Positions 54,622 to 63,199 of a stretch of 64,000 nt of DNA are shown here, in pieces. Below the pieces are notes generated by a model, which was not told the DNA's origin, did not search any database, and worked only from the letters and a program-made list of their open reading frames with translations. Origin of the DNA: Pinibacter sp031553495 (GTDB lineage Bacteria; Bacteroidota; Bacteroidia; Chitinophagales; Chitinophagaceae); assembly GCA_031553495.1 (NCBI GenBank), contig JAVBLN010000037.1, positions 1 through 64,000 of the forward strand, written 5' to 3'. Position numbers and translations under genes: made by a program. Positions within the stretch are counted from its first letter, which is position 1, and every line of letters starts with the position of its first letter.

Positions 54622-55878
54622 TTGAAACCGACAAACTGTACCAATTTGAATATTTCTTCTTTCATAGCAAGTCGCATTGCGTTCAACAAACAACGATCTT
54701 TTTCCCGCTTTATTATAAGGCTGGCTATTGCCGCAACAGCAATAAGTGTAGCTGCAATGCTTATGACCATTGGATTTGCCAATGGTTTTCAAAATGCTAT
54801 CAGTCAGAAAATTTTCAACTTTTGGGGACATATACGTGTGCAACATTTTGAACCGAATAAGGTATCCATAGCCGAAGAGCTACCCATTAAAAAAAATGAT
54901 ACGGTAGTGGCAATGGTAAAAGAAAACCCGGAAGTAAAAACCATACAAGCATTCGCTACAAAAAACGCTATTCTCAAAACTGACGAAAGCATTGAAGGCG
55001 TTTTATTTAAAGGTGTTGAAAAAAATTATGACTTCAACAATATCAAACCGTTTTTGGTTGCGGGTAAATGGCTTTCATTTCCCGATAGCAGTTATAGTAA
55101 TGAAATTGTACTTTCAGAATATACTGCTCACCAGTTAAAGCTTTCATTAAATGACAGGATTCTCATTTGTTTTATACCTTCTGATGGATCTCAGATGCGA
55201 GTGCGCAAACTAACTATTTGCGGCATTTACAAAACAGGTATTGAAGACTATGACAAAATAATTGCATTGGGCGATATTCGATTAATACAACGACTTAATA
55301 ACTGGCAAAGCAACGAAATAGGCGGCTATGAGATATTCCTGAACAATTATAAAAAAATGGATTCCGTAAGCAACGATATTTTCTATCAGTTGCCACAATT
55401 ATGGAACAGCAGAACCATTCAGGAAGTGTATCCCAATATTTTCGACTGGCTCAATCTTCAAAATAAAACAATCGCAATTGTTATCATTATTATGATCATC
55501 GTGGCAGTACTCAATTTAATTACCTGCCTGTTAATACTGGTGCTTGAAAGAACACGTATGGTAGGCATTTTAAAAGCTATAGGAGCGCAGGACAAAATCA
55601 TTCAACGTATATTTTTATATCACGCCACACTCATCACCGCAGGAGGAATTATACTTGGTAATATCATCGCTTTCGTGATAACAGAATTACAACAACACTA
55701 TGGAATTATTTCACTTCCGGAAGAAACCTATTACATCGCCAAAGCGGAAATCGATATCGAATGGTGGCATATAATCGCGGTAAACACCGGAACATTATTC
55801 ATCTGCTTTCTTGTATTAATTCTTCCAACTTTTATTATCAAAAGAATACAGCCCGTAAAAGCAATACAGTTCAGATAA
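54622..55878 (+). CDS. LolC/LolE-like ABC permease
   Basis: A 418-residue FtsX-family membrane protein, resembling LolC/E lipoprotein-release permeases. N-terminal helix with FSRFIIRLAIAATAISVAAMLM, a periplasmic domain of about 240 residues (55-280), then three helices at the C-terminus (about 290-320, 335-355 with GAQDKIIQRIFLYHA, and 385-405). No ATPase gene is next to it. No ATG: the frame begins with TTG at 54622, and a second TTG at 54646 (NISSFIASRIAFN) fits homologous starts better. Confidence 0.82.
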   Translation: MKPTNCTNLNISSFIASRIAFNKQRSFSRFIIRLAIAATAISVAAMLMTIGFANGFQNAISQKIFNFWGHIRVQHFEPNKVSIAEELPIKKNDTVVAMVKENPEVKTIQAFATKNAILKTDESIEGVLFKGVEKNYDFNNIKPFLVAGKWLSFPDSSYSNEIVLSEYTAHQLKLSLNDRILICFIPSDGSQMRVRKLTICGIYKTGIEDYDKIIALGDIRLIQRLNNWQSNEIGGYEIFLNNYKKMDSVSNDIFYQLPQLWNSRTIQEVYPNIFDWLNLQNKTIAIVIIIMIIVAVLNLITCLLILVLERTRMVGILKAIGAQDKIIQRIFLYHATLITAGGIILGNIIAFVITELQQHYGIISLPEETYYIAKAEIDIEWWHIIAVNTGTLFICFLVLILPTFIIKRIQPVKAIQFR

Positions 55879-55929
55879 TATGAAATTTTGGATGCTTTGA
55901 GTTGTTATACTCCCTGCTACATTGGAATC

Positions 55930-56009
55930 TTTTTTTGGGTTATCAACTGTAGTGCTACTATTTAGCATCGTTGTGTCACTCACTTGTGCGGTAGTAATGC
56001 TATTCAGCG
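55930..56009 (+). repeat. CAE copy 23 (+)
   Basis: TTTTTTTGGGTTATCAACTG, left arm TAGTGCTACTATTTAGC, standard core with CTTGTGCGG, right arm GTAGTAATGCTATTCAG. First of two plus copies in a row. Confidence 0.9.
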
Positions 56010-56078
56010 ATTTGCTGGTTGTTAGCCCAAAAAAACCTACTTTTGATTTATCATTTTCTCAAGAAAAATTTTACCATC

Positions 56079-56531
56079 ATGATTATTGACGATTTAAAAA
56101 ATGCTGATTTGTACAAAGCCCTTAGTCCACGAATTGCAAAAGGACTTGAGTATTTGCAAACAACAGATTTCACAACACTTGCCAAAGGAAAATATCCAAT
56201 TGATGAAGACAAAGTGATTGCATCAGTAAGCGAATTTGAAACCATAGATGATACTGACGAAAAAATGGAAGGCCATAGAAACCACATTGATATACAATAT
56301 TGGGTAAGTGGTGAAGAAAAAGTGGGACATGATATGTTTAACAACCACGAGCTTGCAAAAGAATACAATGAAACAAAAGATGTATTGCATGTAAATGGCA
56401 AACCATCTTTCTTTTCAGTAATGAAAGCAGGAATGTTCGCGATTTATTTTCCACAAGACCTTCACATGCCGGGTATAAAAAATGAAACCGCGGGCCATGT
56501 AAAAAAGGTAGTTGTGAAAGTGGAGATCTAA
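56079..56531 (+). CDS. YhcH/YjgK/YiaL family protein
   Basis: A 150-residue cupin-like protein of the YhcH/YiaL family, thought to act on sialic acid or other sugar metabolism. Seen: MEGHRNHIDIQYWVSGEEKVG (metal His pattern), ISVMKAGMFAIYFPQDLHMPG with the second His. ATG 56079 gives a normal start; 20 residues of upstream frame are not needed. A hairpin terminator follows. Confidence 0.88.
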   Translation: MIIDDLKNADLYKALSPRIAKGLEYLQTTDFTTLAKGKYPIDEDKVIASVSEFETIDDTDEKMEGHRNHIDIQYWVSGEEKVGHDMFNNHELAKEYNETKDVLHVNGKPSFFSVMKAGMFAIYFPQDLHMPGIKNETAGHVKKVVVKVEI

Positions 56532-56563
56532 TATGAATGTTTTAGAAAAATGCGCATATTTTA

Positions 56564-56592
56564 AAACAGGCCCCATAAAAAAGGGCCTGTTT
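56564..56592 (+). terminator. Terminator of the YhcH gene
   Basis: 10-bp GC-rich stem AAACAGGCCC / GGGCCTGTTT, 9-base A-rich loop. Only a weak T-run follows. Confidence 0.8.
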
Positions 56593-56749
56593 CATTATAA
56601 GAAAACTTCTCATGACAATACTTTTTCACTAATCGTTGCATGAAAAAACATTTTTCGGGAAAAACATATTTTATTTCATTTATCGTTAGAAAAAGAGTCT
56701 ATTTTATTGCGATGCATTAAAAGTTCGTGCCTAACTTAGTAGTTACATC

Positions 56750-58777
56750 ATGATGAAAAAATTTGTATTAGTTGTTTTTTTACTACAAACGGTTTTTTGT
56801 GTAATGGGACAGGATCCTGGGCAAACGCCCGGCACGGCATTTCCTGTATGCGGCACCAGCGTGTTTGAGCAAAAGCAAGTACCACAATATGTATCGCATA
56901 ATTTAATTGTCCCCGGCTGTTCGGGAACTGGCACTGCAAACTACCAGGATTTAAATCCGTTTTGGTATAAGTTCACCTGCTTTAAAGGTGGCACCCTGGC
57001 TTTTAAAATAAGGCCCAAAAACATGAGTGATGATTACGACTGGCAATTGTATGATATTACAGGACGCGATCCGGATGATGTTTTTACCACCAACGCAACC
57101 ACTGCATCAAGCTTGATCCAGGTAGCTAACTGGTGTGCTACACCGGGAGAAACCGGTGCCTCATCAAGCGGAACAAATAAAATAGAATGCGCTTCAATAC
57201 CTGAACAAGGTATAAACGCTTTTTCTCCAATGCCTACATTAATTGAAGGGCACACATATATTTTACTTGTAAGTCATTATACATCTACAAATCAAAGCGG
57301 TTATGATCTTTCTTTTACTGGCGGCACCGCAGTTATAACAGATACTACGCAGCCTGCTTTAAAAAGCATGCGTACCAATTGCGCTTATGACGAATTGCAT
57401 ATTAAGCTCAATAAAAAAATGTCCTGTAGTTCGCTGGCTGCAAATGGAAGCGATTTTATACTGAATACATCTCTTGCAAAAATTGTGAGCGCTGCAGGAG
57501 TTGGTTGTAACGGCGGCTTTGATATGGATTCGCTGATATTGAAACTAGATATACCTTTGCCTGTCGGTTCCTATACTGTTAGCACGAAAAACGGAACAGA
57601 CGGAAATACTTTGCTCGACTTTTGTCAAACTCCCATTCCAGAAGGCAACAGCTTAAGCTTTACCGTAAGACCTAAAGAGCCGACACCCATGGATAGCCTG
57701 GTACCTCCAAAATGTGCTCCGCAAACATTAAGTATCGTCTTTGATAAGGGTATAAAATGTAGTTCCATTGCCAGCGATTTCAGCGACTTTAAAATAACGG
57801 GTAATTACCCCGTAACCATACAATCTGTTAATACCAATTGCGATGCAAATGGCAACACAAGACAAATAGACATTGTTTTATCAAAGCCCTTGCAACAGGA
57901 AAGCGACTTTCAACTCATATTAAAACGGGGAACCGACAACAATACCATAATTGATGAGTGTAATGAAATTACACCACCAGACACATTGTACTTCTCTGTA
58001 AAAGATACAGTGAGTGCACAGTTCACTTATAATATCAACTATGGTTGCGAACAAGATGTTATAGACTTCTATCATCCCGGCAATAATGGCATCGATGCAT
58101 GGAATTGGATGCTGGATGAAAAACAACACAGCACACTGCAAAATCCTCAGGGTGTATATAAAGTGTTTAACGAAAAAAACATTCAATGCATTGTAAGTAA
58201 CGGATTTTGCAGTGACACGACATCTCAGAAAATTTTACTGGATAATTACCTGAGTGTTGATTTTGATGTGCCGCCGGACAATTGTCCGCTTGAAGATATT
58301 CTGTTTACAGATAAATCTATTGGTAAAAACATTACACGGCACTGGTCGTTTGGCGATAATGCAATTTCCATTGACACGAATCCGGTACACGTTTACAAGC
58401 GAGCGCCACAAACATCTGATTATAGTGTGCGCTATACCGTTACAGACGAATACGGCTGCTCCAAATCTGTTGAGAAAAAAATAAAAGTATATGTGAGTTG
58501 TATTATTGATATACCCAACGCCTTCACCCCTAATAATGACGGAGTAAATGATATACTATATCCATTAAATGCAGTGAAAGCCATCAATCTGAACTTTAAA
58601 GTATTTAACCGTTGGGGACAACAATTATTTTCCACCAACAACTGGAAACACGGCTGGGATGGCACTTTTGCGGGGCAACTGCAATCGCCCGGCATGTATG
58701 TATGGATGCTTTCCTATGAGGATAGAGATAGTAAGAAACATTTTTTCAAAAAAGGTGTTGTGATGCTACTTAGGTAG
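56750..58777 (+). CDS. Type IX secretion cargo with gliding-type C-terminal domain
   Basis: A 675-residue exported protein. Signal peptide (about 1-21), an N-terminal beta region with many paired cysteines, three repeating 100-residue parts containing CSSLAANGSDF and CSSIASDFSDF, then a PKD-like part with HWSFGDNAISIDTNPVHVY. The C-terminus starts IPNAFTPNNDGVND and ends GMYVWMLSYEDRDSKKHFFKKGVVMLLR (split: FKKGVVMLLR), the type B sorting signal (gliding motility-associated C-terminal domain), so it should be surface-exposed by T9SS. Function is likely adhesion or matrix (inference). Confidence 0.9.
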   Translation: MMKKFVLVVFLLQTVFCVMGQDPGQTPGTAFPVCGTSVFEQKQVPQYVSHNLIVPGCSGTGTANYQDLNPFWYKFTCFKGGTLAFKIRPKNMSDDYDWQLYDITGRDPDDVFTTNATTASSLIQVANWCATPGETGASSSGTNKIECASIPEQGINAFSPMPTLIEGHTYILLVSHYTSTNQSGYDLSFTGGTAVITDTTQPALKSMRTNCAYDELHIKLNKKMSCSSLAANGSDFILNTSLAKIVSAAGVGCNGGFDMDSLILKLDIPLPVGSYTVSTKNGTDGNTLLDFCQTPIPEGNSLSFTVRPKEPTPMDSLVPPKCAPQTLSIVFDKGIKCSSIASDFSDFKITGNYPVTIQSVNTNCDANGNTRQIDIVLSKPLQQESDFQLILKRGTDNNTIIDECNEITPPDTLYFSVKDTVSAQFTYNINYGCEQDVIDFYHPGNNGIDAWNWMLDEKQHSTLQNPQGVYKVFNEKNIQCIVSNGFCSDTTSQKILLDNYLSVDFDVPPDNCPLEDILFTDKSIGKNITRHWSFGDNAISIDTNPVHVYKRAPQTSDYSVRYTVTDEYGCSKSVEKKIKVYVSCIIDIPNAFTPNNDGVNDILYPLNAVKAINLNFKVFNRWGQQLFSTNNWKHGWDGTFAGQLQSPGMYVWMLSYEDRDSKKHFFKKGVVMLLR

Positions 58778-58860
58778 ATATCATCGCAAAATAAACCGCT
58801 GTTTCAGTCGATAGTAAAAATTTGTTTTTCCAAATTCATGCAGTGAAATATGTTTTGATT

Positions 58861-58935
58861 TTTTTTGGATGTCAACAGTTGAGCCCTGATTGAGCTTTGG
58901 TTGCGACGCTCCGTTCAGCGATAGAATATCTATTG
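58861..58935 (+). repeat. CAE copy 24 (+), type C
   Basis: TTTTTTGGATGTCAACAG, left arm TTGAGCCCTGATTGAGC, core GGTTGCGACGCTCC, right arm CGATAGAATATCTATTGA. It faces copy 25. No gene in the 305-bp gap. Confidence 0.8.
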
Positions 58936-58985
58936 AACAAATCTAATTTCATAACTGCATAATGGGATGGCCACAGCCAAAAGTT

Positions 58986-59054
58986 GCCATGAAATACTAC
59001 AGATGAAGTGATTGCGACGCAACGATGATGCCATGAAATACCATAGCCGGTATA
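58986..59054 (-). repeat. CAE copy 25 (-), type B
   Basis: GCCATGAAATACTACAG, variant core TTGCGACGCAACG, GATGCCATGAAATACC, ATAGCCGGTAT. It shares about 55 identical bases with copy 18. Confidence 0.9.
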
Positions 59055-59082
59055 ATAATTCCCAGCAGCGAAACACATTAGC

Positions 59083-59790
59083 TTAATGGCACATAATCGC
59101 ATCTTTGGGAGCATCAGCCATTACAGGGCTTATATAAGGAATGCCGAGGTTAAGTCCGCGTAAAATAAGCAGAATAGCAATAAATGCCATAAAGACGGGC
59201 AGTAATTGCTTTATTTTGTTTCTTACAGATAACCCGATAAACGATCCTGCATATCGTAATGCTATCAGTGCAGGCAGCGTGCCCAAACCAAACATGCCCA
59301 TAAGCAATGCTCCATTTAAGGTACTGTTGGTACCAAGTGCCAGCGCAACCGCCATATACACCATTCCACAGGGTAGCAAACCGTTTCCCAGGCCCAGCAG
59401 GAAAAAGCTTTTTACTGAAGGGTTTTTAAATTGCCTGGCCATAAACATATTTAGATGTTTATGAAAAATTTGTATAAACGCGGGAGCTTTAGGAGTTTTT
59501 GAGATGAAATGTTGCAAAACAAACAACAGTATAATACTACCGCTTATTATTGACAACCATTGCTGCAAACCGGCAAGATAAATACGACGGCCAAGCAGGC
59601 CAAATACAAGCCCCATGCAAACATAAATACTTATGCGCCCTGTATGATAGAGCAATATGGAAATCAGGCGCTTTGAAGGATGTAAATAATGTACAGGCAA
59701 CGCTAAAGCCAAAGGACCACACATGCCAATGCAATGAAAACTACTAAGCAATCCAAAAACGAAACCCGATATGATAACCTGCCACGCCAT
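59083..59790 (-). CDS. DsbD-like/SafE-type membrane protein of the cco cluster
   Basis: A 235-residue protein with six hydrophobic segments. The N-terminal motif FHCIGMCGPLAL, with LLPCGMVYMA near residue 137, is typical of the cytochrome-biogenesis/urease-accessory-H-like group often found beside cbb3 genes, where it may handle copper or redox for oxidase assembly (inference). It is last in the operon; its start overlaps the ccoH stop by one base. Confidence 0.85.
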   Translation of the reverse strand: MAWQVIISGFVFGLLSSFHCIGMCGPLALALPVHYLHPSKRLISILLYHTGRISIYVCMGLVFGLLGRRIYLAGLQQWLSIISGSIILLFVLQHFISKTPKAPAFIQIFHKHLNMFMARQFKNPSVKSFFLLGLGNGLLPCGMVYMAVALALGTNSTLNGALLMGMFGLGTLPALIALRYAGSFIGLSVRNKIKQLLPVFMAFIAILLILRGLNLGIPYISPVMADAPKDAIMCH

Positions 59791-60227
59791 TATTGAATCA
59801 TCAATGGTTGCTCATTGTAATACTTGTTATTTGCGGCTTCCCAGGATATTTTAACTGTATAATTGCCCGAATGCAACATTTTTTTATCAATAACCTGCTG
59901 TGAAGAATCATTAACCTGAAGTTCTATTTTTTTATCTTTCTGAGCATCTGCGGGAGCATAAAACCAAATAAGACCTTCAATTTTCTTCCCGTTCATTTCA
60001 TGTGGCAGTTGAATTACCAGGTTGTCTTCCTTTTGAGAAATATTTACTTTCCCGGTTAAGGCTGCCACATTATTGCGACCATCAATCACATCCTGGTAGG
60101 CAAGTTCATCCTTGTAATAATCTTTGGAAACAAGGTCTACCTGGGTTTGAGTACATCTGTATACCAGGTAAAAAATAAAAATCGCGAACGCTACAAATAC
60201 CACTAAGATTTTATTTCCCCAGTTCAT
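59790..60227 (-). CDS. ccoH: FixH/CcoH cbb3 assembly protein
   Basis: A 145-residue FixH-family protein with one N-terminal membrane helix (WGNKILVVFVAFAIFIFYLVY) and a periplasmic beta domain. It stabilises cbb3 assembly intermediates. Coupled to the downstream membrane gene, and 86 bp after ccoG. Confidence 0.87.
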   Translation of the reverse strand: MNWGNKILVVFVAFAIFIFYLVYRCTQTQVDLVSKDYYKDELAYQDVIDGRNNVAALTGKVNISQKEDNLVIQLPHEMNGKKIEGLIWFYAPADAQKDKKIELQVNDSSQQVIDKKMLHSGNYTVKISWEAANNKYYNEQPLMIQ

Positions 60228-60313
60228 CGCTATCTTTTTAAAAAATTCAAAAATAATATCTACAACATGCTCTTCATAGCAAAGCTAAAATCATTTAACA
60301 ATTAAAAATTGTT

Positions 60314-61741
60314 TTAATTATTAGGATAACCAAAGAAATGAGTGCTGATTTCGTCTATTTTCTTTTCTCCATTATACAACCCGACTTTCACAACAGTTGT
60401 CCGTTTCCTGATTATCGATCTTGGAAGCACAATAAAGAATGATCCTTCACCTTGCCCTTCCTTCGTAATGTTCAACTGATTGGCGCCTACCACTTCCAGT
60501 CGTCCGGGAGTTCCTTCCAGTTTCAAAGTGAGCGGAATATTTTTTGTCGTCTTATTTACAACAGTAATATTGTAAAGATTCGAAAGGGTATCTGTACCTC
60601 TTTCCTGTGCCAACATTCCAGGAGCACGAAGAATGGTAGCTCCTATATCCTTCCGGGTAAGCATTAATGCGGTTAGCAATATTAATAAAAAGCTCAAAAG
60701 AAGCGTGTACAGCTTCATTCTTATGGTGTACTTAAGCTTCTCTCCATTTTCAATACCATTTTCAGAAGCATACCGTATCAGGCCTTTTTGCCGCCCGGTT
60801 TTTTCCATTATGGCATCACAAGCATCAATACATGCAGTACAACCAACACATTCCATTTGCAATCCATTCCGAATATCAATACCTGTCGGACATACTTTCA
60901 CACATTGAAAACAATCTATGCAATCACCCAAATCCGCATTCGCTTTTTTGCTGAACTTTCCACGGGGTTCTCCCCTTTTATAATCGTAAGCGACTATCAT
61001 TGAGTTCCGGTCAAGCAAAACACTTTGCAACCGTCCGTATGGGCACACTACAGTACAGGCCTGTTCCCGGAAAAATGCGTACACAGCATAAAAAACAGCC
61101 GAAAAGATCATGATTGACATTAACCCTACTATATGCTCGCTCACAGGCTCTGTAATTATTTTATACAGCTCCTTCATGCCAATAATGTAAGAAAGAAAGA
61201 AGTTGGCTATTATAAAAGAAAGAATATAAAATACTATGTGCTTAATAATTCTTTTACTGATTTTTCTGGCAGTCCAACCTTCTTTTGTCAATAAACGCTG
61301 GTCACCGGCTGATCCATCAATAAAGTATTCAATTTTCCGGAACACCATCTCCATAAAAATAGTTTGCGGACATACCCACCCACAAAACAATCTTCCGAAA
61401 GACGCAGTAAATAGTATAATGAAAATTACGAAAGTAACCATTGTAAGCCCCAGGATAAAAAAGTCCTGTGGCCAAAATATCTTTCCAAACAGAATAAATT
61501 TCGCATTTGGAATATTGAAAAGAAAGATAGGATTGCCTTTTACATGAACAAAAGGCAATCCTAAAAAAAGTAAGAAGAAAACCAAACTAATGAGGGTTCT
61601 TGCGTTATAATATTTTCCTTTTGGTTTTTGGGCGAAAATCCATTTCCTTTTTCCTTTACTATCCACGGTAGCTATCCTGTCGCGAAAGGATACCTCACCC
61701 TCTATATTATCCTTTTCTGAATCTGATTTAAAATTTGCCAT
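60314..61741 (-). CDS. ccoG: Cytochrome oxidase accessory protein CcoG/FixG
   Basis: A 475-residue membrane iron-sulfur protein, a copper reductase for cbb3 assembly (established for CcoG). Seen: CGWVCPQTIFMEMVFRKIEYF (CxxxCP at about 116-120), TVVCPYGRLQS, and the two ferredoxin-type clusters CIDCFQCVKVCPTGI and CVGCTACIDACD. The C-terminal immunoglobulin-like domain ends the protein (about 375-475). Third gene of the cco cluster. Confidence 0.93.
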   Translation of the reverse strand: MANFKSDSEKDNIEGEVSFRDRIATVDSKGKRKWIFAQKPKGKYYNARTLISLVFFLLFLGLPFVHVKGNPIFLFNIPNAKFILFGKIFWPQDFFILGLTMVTFVIFIILFTASFGRLFCGWVCPQTIFMEMVFRKIEYFIDGSAGDQRLLTKEGWTARKISKRIIKHIVFYILSFIIANFFLSYIIGMKELYKIITEPVSEHIVGLMSIMIFSAVFYAVYAFFREQACTVVCPYGRLQSVLLDRNSMIVAYDYKRGEPRGKFSKKANADLGDCIDCFQCVKVCPTGIDIRNGLQMECVGCTACIDACDAIMEKTGRQKGLIRYASENGIENGEKLKYTIRMKLYTLLLSFLLILLTALMLTRKDIGATILRAPGMLAQERGTDTLSNLYNITVVNKTTKNIPLTLKLEGTPGRLEVVGANQLNITKEGQGEGSFFIVLPRSIIRKRTTVVKVGLYNGEKKIDEISTHFFGYPNN

Positions 61742-61789
61742 GATAGTTAGAATATTTTCGCCACTTAGTTAAACCATGCCGGAAGCGAA

Positions 61790-62998
61790 TTACTTCGCCG
61801 CTGTTGTATCTGTTGTAGCTGCCGGTGCTGCTGTACTATCTTCCTTATACAATTCTCCTTCCGGAGCTTTTGCATTCGCAGGCTTAGTGCCATGAATCGA
61901 TTTTATATAACTCGCCAATTGCGCTATTTGCAATGGAGAATACGACTCCTGCCAGCTCTGCATACCTTTTCCGGCAACACCGTATTTAATGGTTTTGAAA
62001 ACATCATTAACCTTACCTCCATGTAACCAATAATCATCAGTTAGATTAGGTGCAATTACTGTACCTTCCCCATGTTCACCATGACAAGCTTTACAAACAG
62101 TGGTGAATATGGTCTTTCCGGCATCCAAATCTTTTGCATCTGTCAATAACTTAACAGTATTCTCATCGATAAGGTTTCCGGCTTTTTTCAAATATTCAGC
62201 CTTTTGTTCTTCACCTTTTTTCATAGCCATTTCAAATTCCTGCGCACTGGATGGCCCTCTGTGAGATACATGGTAATACCATAAGTAAACACCGGCAAAA
62301 AGAATTGTGAAATAAAAACCATATAACCACCAGGGCGGAAGACGGTTATCCAGTTCACGAATACCATCATATTCATGATCCAATTCCAGTTCTTTTTCTT
62401 CTTCAATTGGCCTGAAACTGTTGAACCTTTCCCACCAGTTAAGCTGTTTTGGCACAGCTACTGTAACAGATCCTCCTTCCACTCCCGCCACAACTTGCGT
62501 TGCACTCTTATTTTCTAAAGTTAAAAGAACCTTGAGGTTATATAATAACGCGATTATTACAATGGCTTCCGCTATTATTACCGCTATCATCAGGTAAAAA
62601 GCCAAAGGGTTCAACCCGGCAATATTGGTAGCAGCTTTTGCAGTTTCTGCCACTGCCGAATCTGCAGCACCGCCTTGAGCCAATGCCGTTCCGCTACTTA
62701 GCACCAGCAACGAAAAAGTTGCTATAACTACACAAATTGCTGTTGCAGTTTTGTTCAAAAACCTGTTACGATAAGTTTTCATACTAATCCTTACCACACG
62801 GGCAAGCACCAATATGATGAATAATAACAATGCCATTATACTTAGCAATATAATTGCAAGAGGATTGTTCACCGACGATTCCTTCGGAGGGCCTTCTGCA
62901 CCCAATGCGAAAACATTGCCGGGAAGACATGCAATCAGACAAAATAAAATCGTCAATAATTTATAAATGTGGTTTGACTTCTTTTTTAAGTGTAACAT
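61790..62998 (-). CDS. ccoP: cbb3 oxidase subunit III (CcoP), one heme
   Basis: A 402-residue CcoP-like subunit. A signal-like helix (about 12-30), a second helix (48-68), a third (84-108), a fourth (133-157) and a fifth near 224-242, then a cytochrome c domain with CKACH (302-306) and axial-Met region KGMQSW. Only one CxxCH is present, while proteobacterial CcoP has two. The N-terminal helices are more than the single anchor of proteobacterial CcoP. An 18-bp gap separates it from ccoQ. Confidence 0.88.
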   Translation of the reverse strand: MLHLKKKSNHIYKLLTILFCLIACLPGNVFALGAEGPPKESSVNNPLAIILLSIMALLLFIILVLARVVRISMKTYRNRFLNKTATAICVVIATFSLLVLSSGTALAQGGAADSAVAETAKAATNIAGLNPLAFYLMIAVIIAEAIVIIALLYNLKVLLTLENKSATQVVAGVEGGSVTVAVPKQLNWWERFNSFRPIEEEKELELDHEYDGIRELDNRLPPWWLYGFYFTILFAGVYLWYYHVSHRGPSSAQEFEMAMKKGEEQKAEYLKKAGNLIDENTVKLLTDAKDLDAGKTIFTTVCKACHGEHGEGTVIAPNLTDDYWLHGGKVNDVFKTIKYGVAGKGMQSWQESYSPLQIAQLASYIKSIHGTKPANAKAPEGELYKEDSTAAPAATTDTTAAK

Positions 62999-63016
62999 AA
63001 ATATTACTGTTTACAG

Positions 63017-63184
63017 TTATTGCTTATTATCCAGGGGAATGTTACTTACATCCTCAATCAATTTTTTATCAGCTCTTATCACTATCCATATCACCAGCAG
63101 GAAAAACAAACCAAATAAAAGAAACGATGCCAGTGGATAGATACTTATTCCGCTTATTCTCTCCAGATAGTTGATAAATTTCAT
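63017..63184 (-). CDS. ccoQ: cbb3 oxidase small subunit CcoQ
   Basis: A 55-residue protein found by reading the gap between ccoP and ccoO. It begins MKFINYLERISGI, has one membrane helix (ASFLLFGLFFLLVIWIVI) and ends in NIPLDNKQ. Size, position and the charged C-terminus fit CcoQ, which stabilises the oxidase. It is 18 bp before ccoP and 15 bp after ccoO. Confidence 0.85.
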   Translation of the reverse strand: MKFINYLERISGISIYPLASFLLFGLFFLLVIWIVIRADKKLIEDVSNIPLDNKQ

Positions 63185-63199
63185 TAATACTTTTATTTT

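Noticed and set aside
5105..59054. CAE as integron attC sites
   Set aside because: The core does not fit GTTRRRY/RYYYAAC pairs and no integrase is present.
5105..59054. CAE as rho-independent terminators
   Set aside because: The T-run lies before the GC-rich left end, not after a stem, and copies lie upstream of genes as often as downstream.
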